NCBI GenBank assembly: GCA_028718265.1
Contig: JAQUMG010000025.1
Coordinates: 1 to 13,514, forward strand
From: Candidatus Omnitrophota bacterium
GTDB lineage: Bacteria; Omnitrophota; Koll11; JAHIPI01
Length of the DNA stretch: 13,514 bases
Reading direction: 5' to 3'
Part shown: in pieces, positions 6,704-13,514 of the stretch
How the letters are laid out: each line of letters begins with the position of its first letter
How positions within the stretch are numbered: position 1 is the stretch's first letter
Notes under the pieces: generated by a model
The model's database searches: none
Told to the model about the DNA's origin: nothing
What the model saw: only the letters and a program-made list of their open reading frames with translations
Program-made: the position numbers and the translations under genes

Positions 6704-7807
6704 ATGTCTCAAGTAAGTTTAACGAATGTCAGCAAGGTATATGCCGGTGATATCGAAGCCGTAAGAAATATTTCCATTGGCGTTGAGAGCAGAGAATTCC
6801 TTGTCCTGGTAGGTCCGTCCGGATGCGGCAAATCGACCGTCCTCAGGATGATAGCGGGACTCGAAGATATTACTAAAGGCGAAATATATATAGGCGACAA
6901 GCTGGTAAATGATGTTCCCGCCAAAGATAGAGACATAGCAATGGTGTTCCAGAATTACGCCTTATATCCGCATATGAATGTCTATACCAATATGGCGTTC
7001 GGTCTTAAATTAAGAAAAATTGCCGCTGACGAAATAGACGGACGCGTGAGAGATGCGGCAGCGATTTTAGGCATAGACCATCTTCTTAAGAGAAAACCCA
7101 AGGAACTCTCGGGCGGGCAGAAGCAGCGCGTGGCCGTCGGCCGGGCAATAGTACGGAAACCGCTTGTTTTTCTCTTTGATGAACCACTTTCCAATCTGGA
7201 CGCCAAATTCCGGGTACAGATGAGAACGGAAATACACAAGCTTCATAACCGGCTCAAAACAACCATGATATATGTTACGCATGACCAGGTCGAGGCCATG
7301 ACACTGGGTGACAGGATAGCAGTGATGAAGGACGGCGTTATACATCAGTGCGACGTGCCTATGACGGTTTACGATAAGCCGGTAGATAAATTCGTGGCCG
7401 GATTTATCGGGAGCCCTCCCATGAATTTCCTCAACGGCGTTATAATTAATAAAAACGGGAAACTATTTTTTGACGAAGGCACTTTTCAGGTCGGGATTGT
7501 AGACAGGATGACAGATGTACTTTTGCCTTATGCGGGGAAGGACATAATATTCGGTATACGACCGGAGGATATATACGATAAATTGTTTGTTACAAAAGCG
7601 CAAACAGAAGATACCATTACCGTAATGGTTGATGTAGTGGAAACCATGGGTTCGGAAGTATACCTTTATCTTAATACTCAAAAGCACTCCTTTGTGGCCC
7701 GGGTGGGAAGCCGCAGTACTCCGGAAATGGGCAAGAAGCTCGACGTTGTTTTTGATATGAACAAAATCCATTTCTTTGACAAGGCGACCGAAAAGACGAT
7801 CATATAG
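6704..7807 (+). CDS. ugpC: Sugar ABC transporter ATP-binding protein (UgpC/MsmK/MalK family)
   Basis: Cytoplasmic ATPase that powers CUT1-type sugar or glycerol-phosphate importers. 367 residues, normal for the family. All ATPase motifs are intact: Walker A GPSGCGKST at 37-45, Q-loop Q83, signature LSGGQKQR at 135-142, Walker B VFLFDEP with D159/E160, D-loop SNLD, and H-loop H193 in VTHDQVEAMTLGDRIAVM. The C-terminal third is the TOBE/MalK regulatory domain (FIGSPPMNFL, FGIRPEDI). Start at ATG 6704 with AAGGAG. No permease or solute-binding gene is nearby, so the substrate is unknown; like MsmK it may serve several transporters encoded elsewhere. It leads an operon with a ROK kinase 7 bases downstream, which supports a carbohydrate link. 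The gene symbol is a family label, not proof of glycerol-phosphate uptake. Confidence 0.95.
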   Translation: MSQVSLTNVSKVYAGDIEAVRNISIGVESREFLVLVGPSGCGKSTVLRMIAGLEDITKGEIYIGDKLVNDVPAKDRDIAMVFQNYALYPHMNVYTNMAFGLKLRKIAADEIDGRVRDAAAILGIDHLLKRKPKELSGGQKQRVAVGRAIVRKPLVFLFDEPLSNLDAKFRVQMRTEIHKLHNRLKTTMIYVTHDQVEAMTLGDRIAVMKDGVIHQCDVPMTVYDKPVDKFVAGFIGSPPMNFLNGVIINKNGKLFFDEGTFQVGIVDRMTDVLLPYAGKDIIFGIRPEDIYDKLFVTKAQTEDTITVMVDVVETMGSEVYLYLNTQKHSFVARVGSRSTPEMGKKLDVVFDMNKIHFFDKATEKTII

Positions 7808-7814
7808 CGAGAAA

Positions 7815-8777
7815 ATGAAAAAATACATTGTAGGGGCTGATATCGGTGGTACTCATACCAAAGTTGCCCTGCTTGATTTAAGCGGCCACATCCTTCATAA
7901 AACAGACTTTCTTACTAAAAATCATAAAAGCGGAAAATTAATAAAGGCGGTTGTATCTGCCGTCGGGGAGATTATAGAAAAAAATAAGATACGAAAACAT
8001 GATATATTGGGACTAGGTATAGGATTACCAGGCCTCGTAGATTTTAAAAAGGGCCTGGTTTTTTGTTTGACTAATGTACCCGGCTGGAAGAACGTAGCGC
8101 TAAAGAAAATACTTGAAGGCGAAACAGGCCTGCCTGTTTTTGTCGATAACGATGTAAAAGTTATGGCGATGGGTGAACTACGCTTTGGCGCCGGGAAAGG
8201 TTATAAGAATATCGTATGTCTTACACTCGGAACGGGTGTCGGAGGCGCTGTTATAATGGATGGTAATCTGTGCAGAGGCTCGTCCTTAGTCGCCGGCGAG
8301 ATAGGGCATATCCCTATAAACGAGGCAGGCCCCTTGTGCAATTGCGGAAGTCACGGGTGCCTCGAGGCGTATGTCGGACGGGAATACTTCCTTCATAATG
8401 CACGCAAAAAGTTAAGAAGTGCGCCAAATGCCGCCGCCATGAGAATGGTCCGGGGTAATGTCTCTTTAATCACACCGGAACTTTTGAAAAAAGCGGCTGA
8501 AAAAGGCGACAGCGTTTCTATAGGAATATGGCAGGAAGCGGGCCTGCACATAGGAAATGCCATAGCCGGTGTAGTAAATCTTCTCAATCCGCAGCTGGTA
8601 ATAATAGGAGGAGGAATGGCAGAAGCCGGCGAAATTATTTTTAGTTCGATAAAGAAAGCAGTTAACAAAAAAAGCATGAAAATCCCGGCGAAAGCCGTAA
8701 AAATAGTTAAGGCAAAGCTCGGAAATGACGCTGCTTTGATCGGTGCCGCTGAAATGGTAAAGGACAATTCTAAATGA
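7815..8777 (+). CDS. ROK family sugar kinase (glucokinase-like)
   Basis: Cytosolic kinase of 320 residues that phosphorylates a hexose or acetylated amino-sugar with ATP. ROK features: N-terminal phosphate loop [10 protein letters not shown] at 7-16, catalytic Asp in VDNDVK (D113), [20 protein letters not shown] and the zinc motif [10 protein letters not shown] at 175-184, giving the expected zinc ligands H165, C175, C177 and C182. It lacks an N-terminal helix-turn-helix, so it is an enzyme-type member and not a NagC/XylR-type repressor. Glucokinase is the likeliest activity; ManNAc, fructose or allose kinase cannot be excluded from sequence alone. I chose the ATG at 7815, 7 bases after the ATPase stop: the frame is open back to 7776, but the added residues (TRRPKRRSYSE) are basic, unlike ROK proteins, and lie within the ATPase gene. 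Its last 4 bases (ATGA) overlap the transaldolase start. Confidence 0.94.
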   Translation: MKKYIVGADIGGTHTKVALLDLSGHILHKTDFLTKNHKSGKLIKAVVSAVGEIIEKNKIRKHDILGLGIGLPGLVDFKKGLVFCLTNVPGWKNVALKKILEGETGLPVFVDNDVKVMAMGELRFGAGKGYKNIVCLTLGTGVGGAVIMDGNLCRGSSLVAGEIGHIPINEAGPLCNCGSHGCLEAYVGREYFLHNARKKLRSAPNAAAMRMVRGNVSLITPELLKKAAEKGDSVSIGIWQEAGLHIGNAIAGVVNLLNPQLVIIGGGMAEAGEIIFSSIKKAVNKKSMKIPAKAVKIVKAKLGNDAALIGAAEMVKDNSK

Positions 8778-9424
8778 AAATATTCATCGATACGGCAAAT
8801 ATACGCGAAATAAAAGAAGCCAGTGACTTGGGCATAATAGACGGTGTTACTACTAACCCTACTTTAATAGCACGCGAGGGCAAGGACTTTGCTTCCCTGA
8901 TCAAGGAAATATGCTCGATAGTAGACGGGCCGATAAGCGCGGAAGTAATAGGAATTAAGCATGATGAGATGCTGAAAGAGGCGAGGAGCCTTTCAAAAAT
9001 ACATAAAAATATTGTCATAAAAATACCTCTGATTCCGGAAGGGCTGAAGGCTACAAAGATACTCTCGCAAGAGGGAATAAAAACAAATGTGACACTCTGC
9101 TTTTCCGCTACCCAGGCGCTTTTGGCGGCAAAAGCCGGTGCTACCTACGTGAGTCCCTTTATAGGCCGCCTTGATGACATAAGCCAGGCCGGCATGGATA
9201 TAATCAGGGACATTAAGACCATATACAGAAATTATAATTTCCAGACCAGGATAATAGTCGCGAGCGTGCGGCATCCTCTGCACGTTCTAGAGGCGGCAAA
9301 AATCGGGGCGGATATCGCTACCGTTCCTTACGATACGCTTATGAAGCTGGCCAGGCATCCGCTTACAGATATAGGTATCGAGCGGTTCCTTAGCGACTGG
9401 AAGAAGACGCAAAATAAAGTTTAG
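8774..9424 (+). CDS. tal: Transaldolase, small TalC/subfamily-3 type
   Basis: 216-residue class I aldolase-fold enzyme of the pentose phosphate pathway, moving a three-carbon dihydroxyacetone unit between sugar phosphates. Family marks: [10 protein letters not shown] at 4-13, [10 protein letters not shown] at 24-33, Schiff-base lysine K83 in [33 protein letters not shown], and ASVRHP. The small FSA/TalC family contains both transaldolases and fructose-6-phosphate aldolases. Here the two discriminating positions are E57 (SAEVI; Gln in E. coli FSA) and F129 (SPFIGRLDD; Tyr in FSA), which favour true transaldolase. The ATG overlaps the ROK stop by 4 bases, so translation is coupled; lptD starts 12 bases after its stop. 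Pairing with a sugar kinase suggests joint carbohydrate use. Confidence 0.95.
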   Translation: MKIFIDTANIREIKEASDLGIIDGVTTNPTLIAREGKDFASLIKEICSIVDGPISAEVIGIKHDEMLKEARSLSKIHKNIVIKIPLIPEGLKATKILSQEGIKTNVTLCFSATQALLAAKAGATYVSPFIGRLDDISQAGMDIIRDIKTIYRNYNFQTRIIVASVRHPLHVLEAAKIGADIATVPYDTLMKLARHPLTDIGIERFLSDWKKTQNKV

Positions 9425-9436
9425 TTTCGGAGCAGA

Positions 9437-11665
9437 ATGTCTAAAAAGCACTTATTAGCATTTATAATTTTTCTATTTTTGCCGGGGATGCTTTATGCAA
9501 TAGAGCCGACAAAAGAACCCCTACCCGTTCCGGAAAAAACGGTGCAAAAGACCGTACAGGAATTTAAAAAGTCGCTATCGGACATGGCGCCGACTGCCGA
9601 GGAGCTGCAAAACAAAGAAAGCGCAACGCCTATAATCGTAAATGGCGATAAAGTTCAGTATGATTACGCGAATAAGATGGTCACCGGCACCGGCAATGTC
9701 TCCATAACGTACAAAGATGTAAAACTTACCTGCGACACGATTGTCGTCAATATAGATCAGAAAGAAGGTGTGGCTGAAGGTAATGTAACGCTTTATCAGG
9801 AAGGCAATACTTTCACTTCCGATAAGGTTGTTTATAACTTTGCTACCAAAAAAGGAGAGTTAGATAAGGGCGCCATGAATATGCCCCCCTGGTACGGTAA
9901 GGCGCAACTTATCGAGAAAGTTGATGATAAATTATTTGTATTACGCCAAAGCTATATTACTACCTGCGATCTCACTCAGCCTCATTACCGCGTAGAGGCA
10001 AAGACCATAAAGATATACCTGAATGACAGGGTTACGGCCTGGCATGTCTTTTTTCTCATCGGAAATGTTCCGGTCATGTATGTACCCTACTATAATCATC
10101 CCCTTAAAGACAATATGCCGCAGGTAGATATAGTGCCCGGCTATGATAAGGACTGGGGCGCTTACGCATTGACCGCGTGGAGATATTATTTTCATCCTGA
10201 TTCCAAGGGGCATATCCATCTGGACTACCGAACCAGGAGAGGCCTTGGGACCGGAGTTGATTATAATTATGGTTTGCGCAAATTCGGAAAAGGCTACATA
10301 AGATTTTATTATACCCACGACTTGAAACCATCCGTCGAGACAGACGATAATAGATGGCGCGTACAGGTCAGGCATAGATGGGAAGTCGATCAGAACAGCG
10401 TTATGACCGGCGAATTTCATAAATTGAGCGACAAAGACCTGATAAAAGATTTTTTCTATAAGGAAGAATACGAAATAGATAACCAGCCGCCCACATATTT
10501 ATCCTATGTAGGCGGAAAGGACAATTATTCTTTTTCTGTTTTAGCCGAGAAAAAAGTCAATGACTTCTTTACTTCCGTGGAAAGGTTGCCGGAGGCAAAG
10601 ATGAGCATACGGAAGCTAAAAATACTTAATTTCATGAATCTCTATTATCAGGACGAATCAAGCGTCGGTTCGCTTAAGAAAAGCTTTCTTAAAGATGTTC
10701 CGGGAGCCGGTGTTGATAACGATTATGATTCTGCCAGGGTAGACTCAAAAAACGAATTATCTTATCCTATGCAGGTTTTCGGATTTTTGAGCATAAATCC
10801 TTTTGTCGGTACCAGGCAAACATACTATTCAAAAGCTGCAAACATGGATAGCGATGTGATGCGGAACTTTTTTAACGTTGGTTCGGAATTGTACACAAGG
10901 TTTTATAAAGTATATGATGTGGAGACTGACTACCTGGGTCTTGATATCCACGACATACGACATCTCATAATGCCTTCTGCGAGATATGAATACATCACGA
11001 CGCCGAACTATAGTTCCAAGGAACTGTGGCAGTTTGACGAAATAGACACTTTGTACGGCGAAAACGGCGTTAAACTTACGCTGGAAAATAAACTGCAGAC
11101 AAAAAGAACTGATGAAGGCGGCAGTAAAAACACGATAGACCTTTTAACGTTTATAGCAGACACTAAATACATGATAAAAGACGACAGGGGAAACGAAAAC
11201 GAGCTGATGGATGTTAACCTTGATCTCGAAATCAGGCCGTACGATTGGATGTTTTTTAAAGGCGACGCGAAAATTGACACCAGTGAACACAGGCTGGATA
11301 ACGCTAACGCAGATATTTATTTTACAAAAGGAGAAGGTCTTGACTTTGGCTTGGGATATCGTTATGAATGGGCCGAAATACACGATAGTTCACAGATCAC
11401 CAGCCAACTCACCTACAGGATAAACAAGGACTGGAAATTCCGGATATACGAAAGATATGAGATCAGAGAGAACCAGTTCCAGCAGCAGGAATATACGATA
11501 TACAAAGACCTGCATTGCTGGACGGGAGAAGTGACCTGCCGCATAAAAGAGCAGAGAGATTTTACTTTTTGGGTAGTATTCAGACTTAAAGCCTTCCCGG
11601 ATATGCCATTCCTGTTCCGTACTACGTATAAGGGGCCGGAACCCGGCAATGTGATGCAGCATTAA
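9437..11665 (+). CDS. lptD: LPS-assembly protein LptD (outer-membrane beta-barrel)
   Basis: Outer-membrane translocon that, with lipoprotein LptE, inserts lipopolysaccharide into the outer leaflet. 742 residues. A signal peptide covers about 1-21 (KK, hydrophobic core, cleavage after LYA). An OstA/LptA-like periplasmic jellyroll follows (about 64-150: VNGDKVQYDYANKMVTGTGN, then EGNVTLYQEGNTFTSDKVVY). The LptD hallmark block is clear: TTCDLTQPHYRVEAKTIKIY, AWHVFFLIGNVPVMYVPYY at about 174-215. The rest is alternating aromatic strands with the conserved DIRHLIMPSARYEYI, typical of the barrel. Four cysteines occur after the signal (C99, C177, C694, C701); C177 and C694 (HCW) sit where E. coli LptD has disulfide cysteines. 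A CGGAG ribosome site (9428-9432) precedes the ATG. It ends the operon started at 6650. Presence of LptD implies an LPS-bearing diderm. Confidence 0.93.
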   Translation: MSKKHLLAFIIFLFLPGMLYAIEPTKEPLPVPEKTVQKTVQEFKKSLSDMAPTAEELQNKESATPIIVNGDKVQYDYANKMVTGTGNVSITYKDVKLTCDTIVVNIDQKEGVAEGNVTLYQEGNTFTSDKVVYNFATKKGELDKGAMNMPPWYGKAQLIEKVDDKLFVLRQSYITTCDLTQPHYRVEAKTIKIYLNDRVTAWHVFFLIGNVPVMYVPYYNHPLKDNMPQVDIVPGYDKDWGAYALTAWRYYFHPDSKGHIHLDYRTRRGLGTGVDYNYGLRKFGKGYIRFYYTHDLKPSVETDDNRWRVQVRHRWEVDQNSVMTGEFHKLSDKDLIKDFFYKEEYEIDNQPPTYLSYVGGKDNYSFSVLAEKKVNDFFTSVERLPEAKMSIRKLKILNFMNLYYQDESSVGSLKKSFLKDVPGAGVDNDYDSARVDSKNELSYPMQVFGFLSINPFVGTRQTYYSKAANMDSDVMRNFFNVGSELYTRFYKVYDVETDYLGLDIHDIRHLIMPSARYEYITTPNYSSKELWQFDEIDTLYGENGVKLTLENKLQTKRTDEGGSKNTIDLLTFIADTKYMIKDDRGNENELMDVNLDLEIRPYDWMFFKGDAKIDTSEHRLDNANADIYFTKGEGLDFGLGYRYEWAEIHDSSQITSQLTYRINKDWKFRIYERYEIRENQFQQQEYTIYKDLHCWTGEVTCRIKEQRDFTFWVVFRLKAFPDMPFLFRTTYKGPEPGNVMQH

Positions 11666-11668
11666 TGA

Positions 11669-12856
11669 CTAGACCGGCTTCTTAACCTTTACCCACCTGC
11701 TTAATATCTCCCGAATCTTTGGGTATATTATTATCCATCCGCTGGCGGATAGTATGGAAATCAAAGGCATGACAGGTGCCCTGAATCTGGAACCTACGCA
11801 GAGCCCTACCCCGACCACTGAAACAGCCATGAAATACAGGATAGTGAACAGCAAAAAAAGATGTGTAACCTTGTTATAGCGGACGAAAAATAACCCCGCT
11901 ATCCAAAATACTACCCACGGGTAACCGAATATTTTTGAAAGGACTTTTATCGGCTCTGATCTCAGATATTTGAGAGTTCCGGGCCGCGTAAAAAATATAT
12001 TAATACATTCCGTCGCCTGTCCGGCGTAATATAAAAGAGGAGCCGTCTTTATATCCTTTGACCGGATTTCCCTGGCATATTTGTGAGTAAGGCCCATGTT
12101 CTGAAGGTCTATTTTGCCTATGGTGCTGAATTCGGCTGTCCCAGTTCTGACATAATTTCTGTAACTCCATATCCCCGTCAGACCGTAAAATACTACGAAG
12201 AATATCAGGCAGTGCGCCAGAGCCTTTCTGAAACCCGAGGCGGGAAGCGAAAAAAGCAGGCCGGCGGATATGCAGAAGCCGAGGTAATAACTTATAGGTC
12301 TTATGTATGTCGCAATGGCGAGTAATATCGCCGATGAGATCAGAACATAAATATTGCGCGTTTTCAGATATCGCAGGAATAAATACATAAAGACAGCGAT
12401 AAATACCGTGTACAGCGATTCGCTTAATAGCAATAAGCTCGTCATGGTGACGGGAAGGTCGAACAGGAATATAGATGCTGCAAGAAGGGCAATCTTGCGG
12501 TCCAGCTCATACGCCGCCCTGTAGACTATGTACCCGGCAAATGTTATGAGCAGGATTTGTACTATTATTATGCCGTCAAAAGAACACTTCAGGGTCTTAT
12601 TCAGGAGAGCCAGGAAAACAGGATAGCCCGGCGTTCTGATAATCTCGTAATTTATCCTGCCGTCATTGGTAAAAGTCGCAAAAACCCCTTTTTCTATAAG
12701 ATTTATCCCGGGCTCTATGTAAGTGGGGGTGTCCGGCATGAACTTATAAGAAGGCATGTTGACGATCCCATAGCCGCATACGGCAAGCTTTATGGCGAGT
12801 GACGATATTATTATTAATATTAACACCTTATTATCATTATTAAGCCTTGAAAACAT
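11669..12856 (-). CDS. GT-C fold / glycosyltransferase 39-like multi-pass membrane protein
   Basis: 395-residue inner-membrane protein with about ten hydrophobic segments, starting at residues 11-30. It resembles PMT/ArnT-like (GT39/GT-C) glycosyltransferases that use polyprenyl-phosphate sugars: the first outside loop has DTPTYIEPGINLIEKGVF with D42 as candidate catalytic Asp, followed by IRTPGYPVFLALL (74-83), a common motif of the group, then SESLYTVF and ATYIRPISYYL in later segments and an SRFRAPVMPL near the C-terminus. The donor and acceptor are unknown. GGAGG (complement of 12861-12865) lies 4 bases before the ATG. It is on the opposite strand to all other genes, with its stop 3 bases from that of lptD and a GT2 gene divergent on the other side, which fits a cell-envelope or glycan role. 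Family is reasonably secure; function is not. Confidence 0.82.
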   Translation of the reverse strand: MFSRLNNDNKVLILIIISSLAIKLAVCGYGIVNMPSYKFMPDTPTYIEPGINLIEKGVFATFTNDGRINYEIIRTPGYPVFLALLNKTLKCSFDGIIIVQILLITFAGYIVYRAAYELDRKIALLAASIFLFDLPVTMTSLLLLSESLYTVFIAVFMYLFLRYLKTRNIYVLISSAILLAIATYIRPISYYLGFCISAGLLFSLPASGFRKALAHCLIFFVVFYGLTGIWSYRNYVRTGTAEFSTIGKIDLQNMGLTHKYAREIRSKDIKTAPLLYYAGQATECINIFFTRPGTLKYLRSEPIKVLSKIFGYPWVVFWIAGLFFVRYNKVTHLFLLFTILYFMAVSVVGVGLCVGSRFRAPVMPLISILSASGWIIIYPKIREILSRWVKVKKPV

Positions 12857-12900
12857 GTGTCCTCCGAAACCGATTTTATACAGGAATTAGCAGCGTGAAC

Positions 12901-12929
12901 ATTATATATTTTATGCTATACAAAGACAA
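12901..12929 (-). promoter_or_regulatory. Candidate promoter of the GT-C membrane protein gene
   Basis: On the minus strand, TTGTCT (complement of 12924-12929; 4 of 6) is 17 bases from a perfect TATAAT (complement of 12901-12906). Transcription would begin near 12894, about 40 bases before the ATG. The -35 is nearly back-to-back with that of the divergent gene. Confidence 0.45.
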
Positions 12930-12945
12930 GGAAAAAGTGTATAAT
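12917..12945 (+). promoter_or_regulatory. Candidate promoter of the GT2 glycosyltransferase gene
   Basis: TATACA (12917-12922; 4 of 6 to TTGACA) lies 17 bases before a perfect TATAAT (12940-12945). Transcription would begin near 12952, giving a leader of about 19 bases with AGGGT (12961-12965) before the ATG at 12971. Confidence 0.5.
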
Positions 12946-12970
12946 ATCCGCTATTGATTTAGGGTAAAAT

Positions 12971-13514
12971 ATGCTAGCCAATAAGAAAATAGTAGTTGTT
13001 ATGCCCGCATACAATGCGGAAAAGACCCTTGAAAAGACTTACAAGGAGATCTCCAGGGACATTGTCGATGAGGTTTTGCTGGTTGACGACAAAAGCCGCG
13101 ATTCTACGGTAGACAAGGCCAGAGAATTAGGGATAACGACATATATTCACGATGTGAATAAGGGTTATGGCGGAAACCAGAAGACATGTTACAGGGAGGC
13201 ATTGCGAAAAGGGGCTGATATAGTAATAATGCTGCACCCTGACTACCAATATCCTGCCCGATTGATCCCTACCATGGCAGGCCTTCTGAGTTCGGATATC
13301 TTTGACATAGCCCTGGGCTCACGTATACTGGGAGGCATGGCGCTTAAAGGCGGCATGCCGTTTTATAAATATATTTCAAACCGCGCTTTGACTTTTTTCG
13401 ATAATCTGATAACAGGGCAGAAGATATCCGAATATCATACCGGATACAGGGCATTTACGAAGGAAGTTCTGCTTAATCTGCCTCTTATGGAAAATTCGGA
13501 CGACTTTATCTTTG
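12971..13514 (+). CDS. Glycosyltransferase family 2 protein, 3' end cut by window
   Basis: GT-A fold glycosyltransferase, open to the window edge: 181 full codons with no stop. The N-terminus KKIVVVMPAYNAEKTLEKTY (about 5-24) is the GT2 nucleotide-binding start. DEVLLVDDKSRDST holds the D39/D40 pair that binds the nucleotide, NKGYGGNQKTCYREAL follows, and HPDYQY at 89-94 supplies D91 at the metal/donor position. ALGSRILGG and the SEYHTGYRAF segment are typical of the dolichol-phosphate-mannose-synthase-like branch, so a polyprenyl-phosphate sugar synthase or cell-surface glycan transferase is likely; the sugar is unknown. No membrane segment occurs in the visible part. The ATG follows AGGGT and a good -10 box. 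It is divergent from the GT-C gene, which could use a polyprenyl-linked sugar made by such an enzyme; that functional link is inference. Confidence 0.92.
   Translation, partial: MLANKKIVVVMPAYNAEKTLEKTYKEISRDIVDEVLLVDDKSRDSTVDKARELGITTYIHDVNKGYGGNQKTCYREALRKGADIVIMLHPDYQYPARLIPTMAGLLSSDIFDIALGSRILGGMALKGGMPFYKYISNRALTFFDNLITGQKISEYHTGYRAFTKEVLLNLPLMENSDDFIF

Noticed and set aside
7776..7814. Earlier start for the ROK kinase
   Set aside because: The extra residues are basic and unrelated to ROK proteins and lie in the ATPase gene; the ATG at 7815 gives the canonical [12 protein letters not shown] start.
12083..12325. 80-codon + strand frame opposite the GT-C gene
   Set aside because: Shadow of the membrane-protein gene on the minus strand, which has clear membrane segments and a ribosome site.

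Overview
The window reads as one stretch of chromosome from an uncultured-type, Gram-negative (diderm) bacterium. Genes are dense, mostly on the + strand, and often overlap by a few bases. The mix of genes (an insert-less DnaK, a lone corrinoid protein, DUF1015, an LPS-assembly LptD, ROK kinase and GT-C/GT2 glycosyltransferases) reminds me of Candidatus Omnitrophota (PVC superphylum) genomes. That placement is inference from remembered gene content. No 16S gene or other decisive marker is present.

Left block (1-5727): the 3' part of dnaK, an intergenic 84-base two-part inverted repeat, then dnaJ, a FmdB-type zinc-ribbon protein, a VanZ-like membrane protein, a DUF1015 protein and a B12-binding corrinoid protein. 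Everything from dnaJ onward is closely packed; fmdB/vanZ and vanZ/DUF1015 overlap, so these are probably translationally coupled. The chaperone pair DnaK-DnaJ handles protein folding. FmdB, VanZ and DUF1015 have no firm role, and the corrinoid protein lacks a visible partner methyltransferase.

Middle (5728-6648): accD (acetyl-CoA carboxylase beta subunit, fatty-acid synthesis). It is preceded by an AT-rich region with a probable promoter, a 17-base palindrome and a three-copy 7-base repeat. It is closed by a small hairpin terminator whose loop is the accD stop codon itself.

Right operon (6650-11665): a good sigma-70-like promoter drives an MsmK/UgpC-type sugar-ABC ATPase, a ROK sugar kinase, a small-type transaldolase and lptD. 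Gaps are 7 and 12 bases with one 4-base overlap. The first three suggest sugar uptake, phosphorylation and pentose-phosphate exchange; lptD inserts LPS into the outer membrane.

Right end (11669-13514): a GT-C/GT39-like multi-pass membrane protein on the minus strand, convergent with lptD (3 bases between stops). A 114-base divergent promoter region separates it from a + strand GT2 glycosyltransferase cut by the window edge. Together with lptD this end has a cell-envelope/glycan flavour.

I did not find an IS element, CRISPR array, tRNA, rRNA or a convincing new multi-gene system. The most unusual signals are the dnaK-dnaJ hairpin element, the insert-less DnaK beside an LPS-assembly gene, and the orphan corrinoid and ATPase components.
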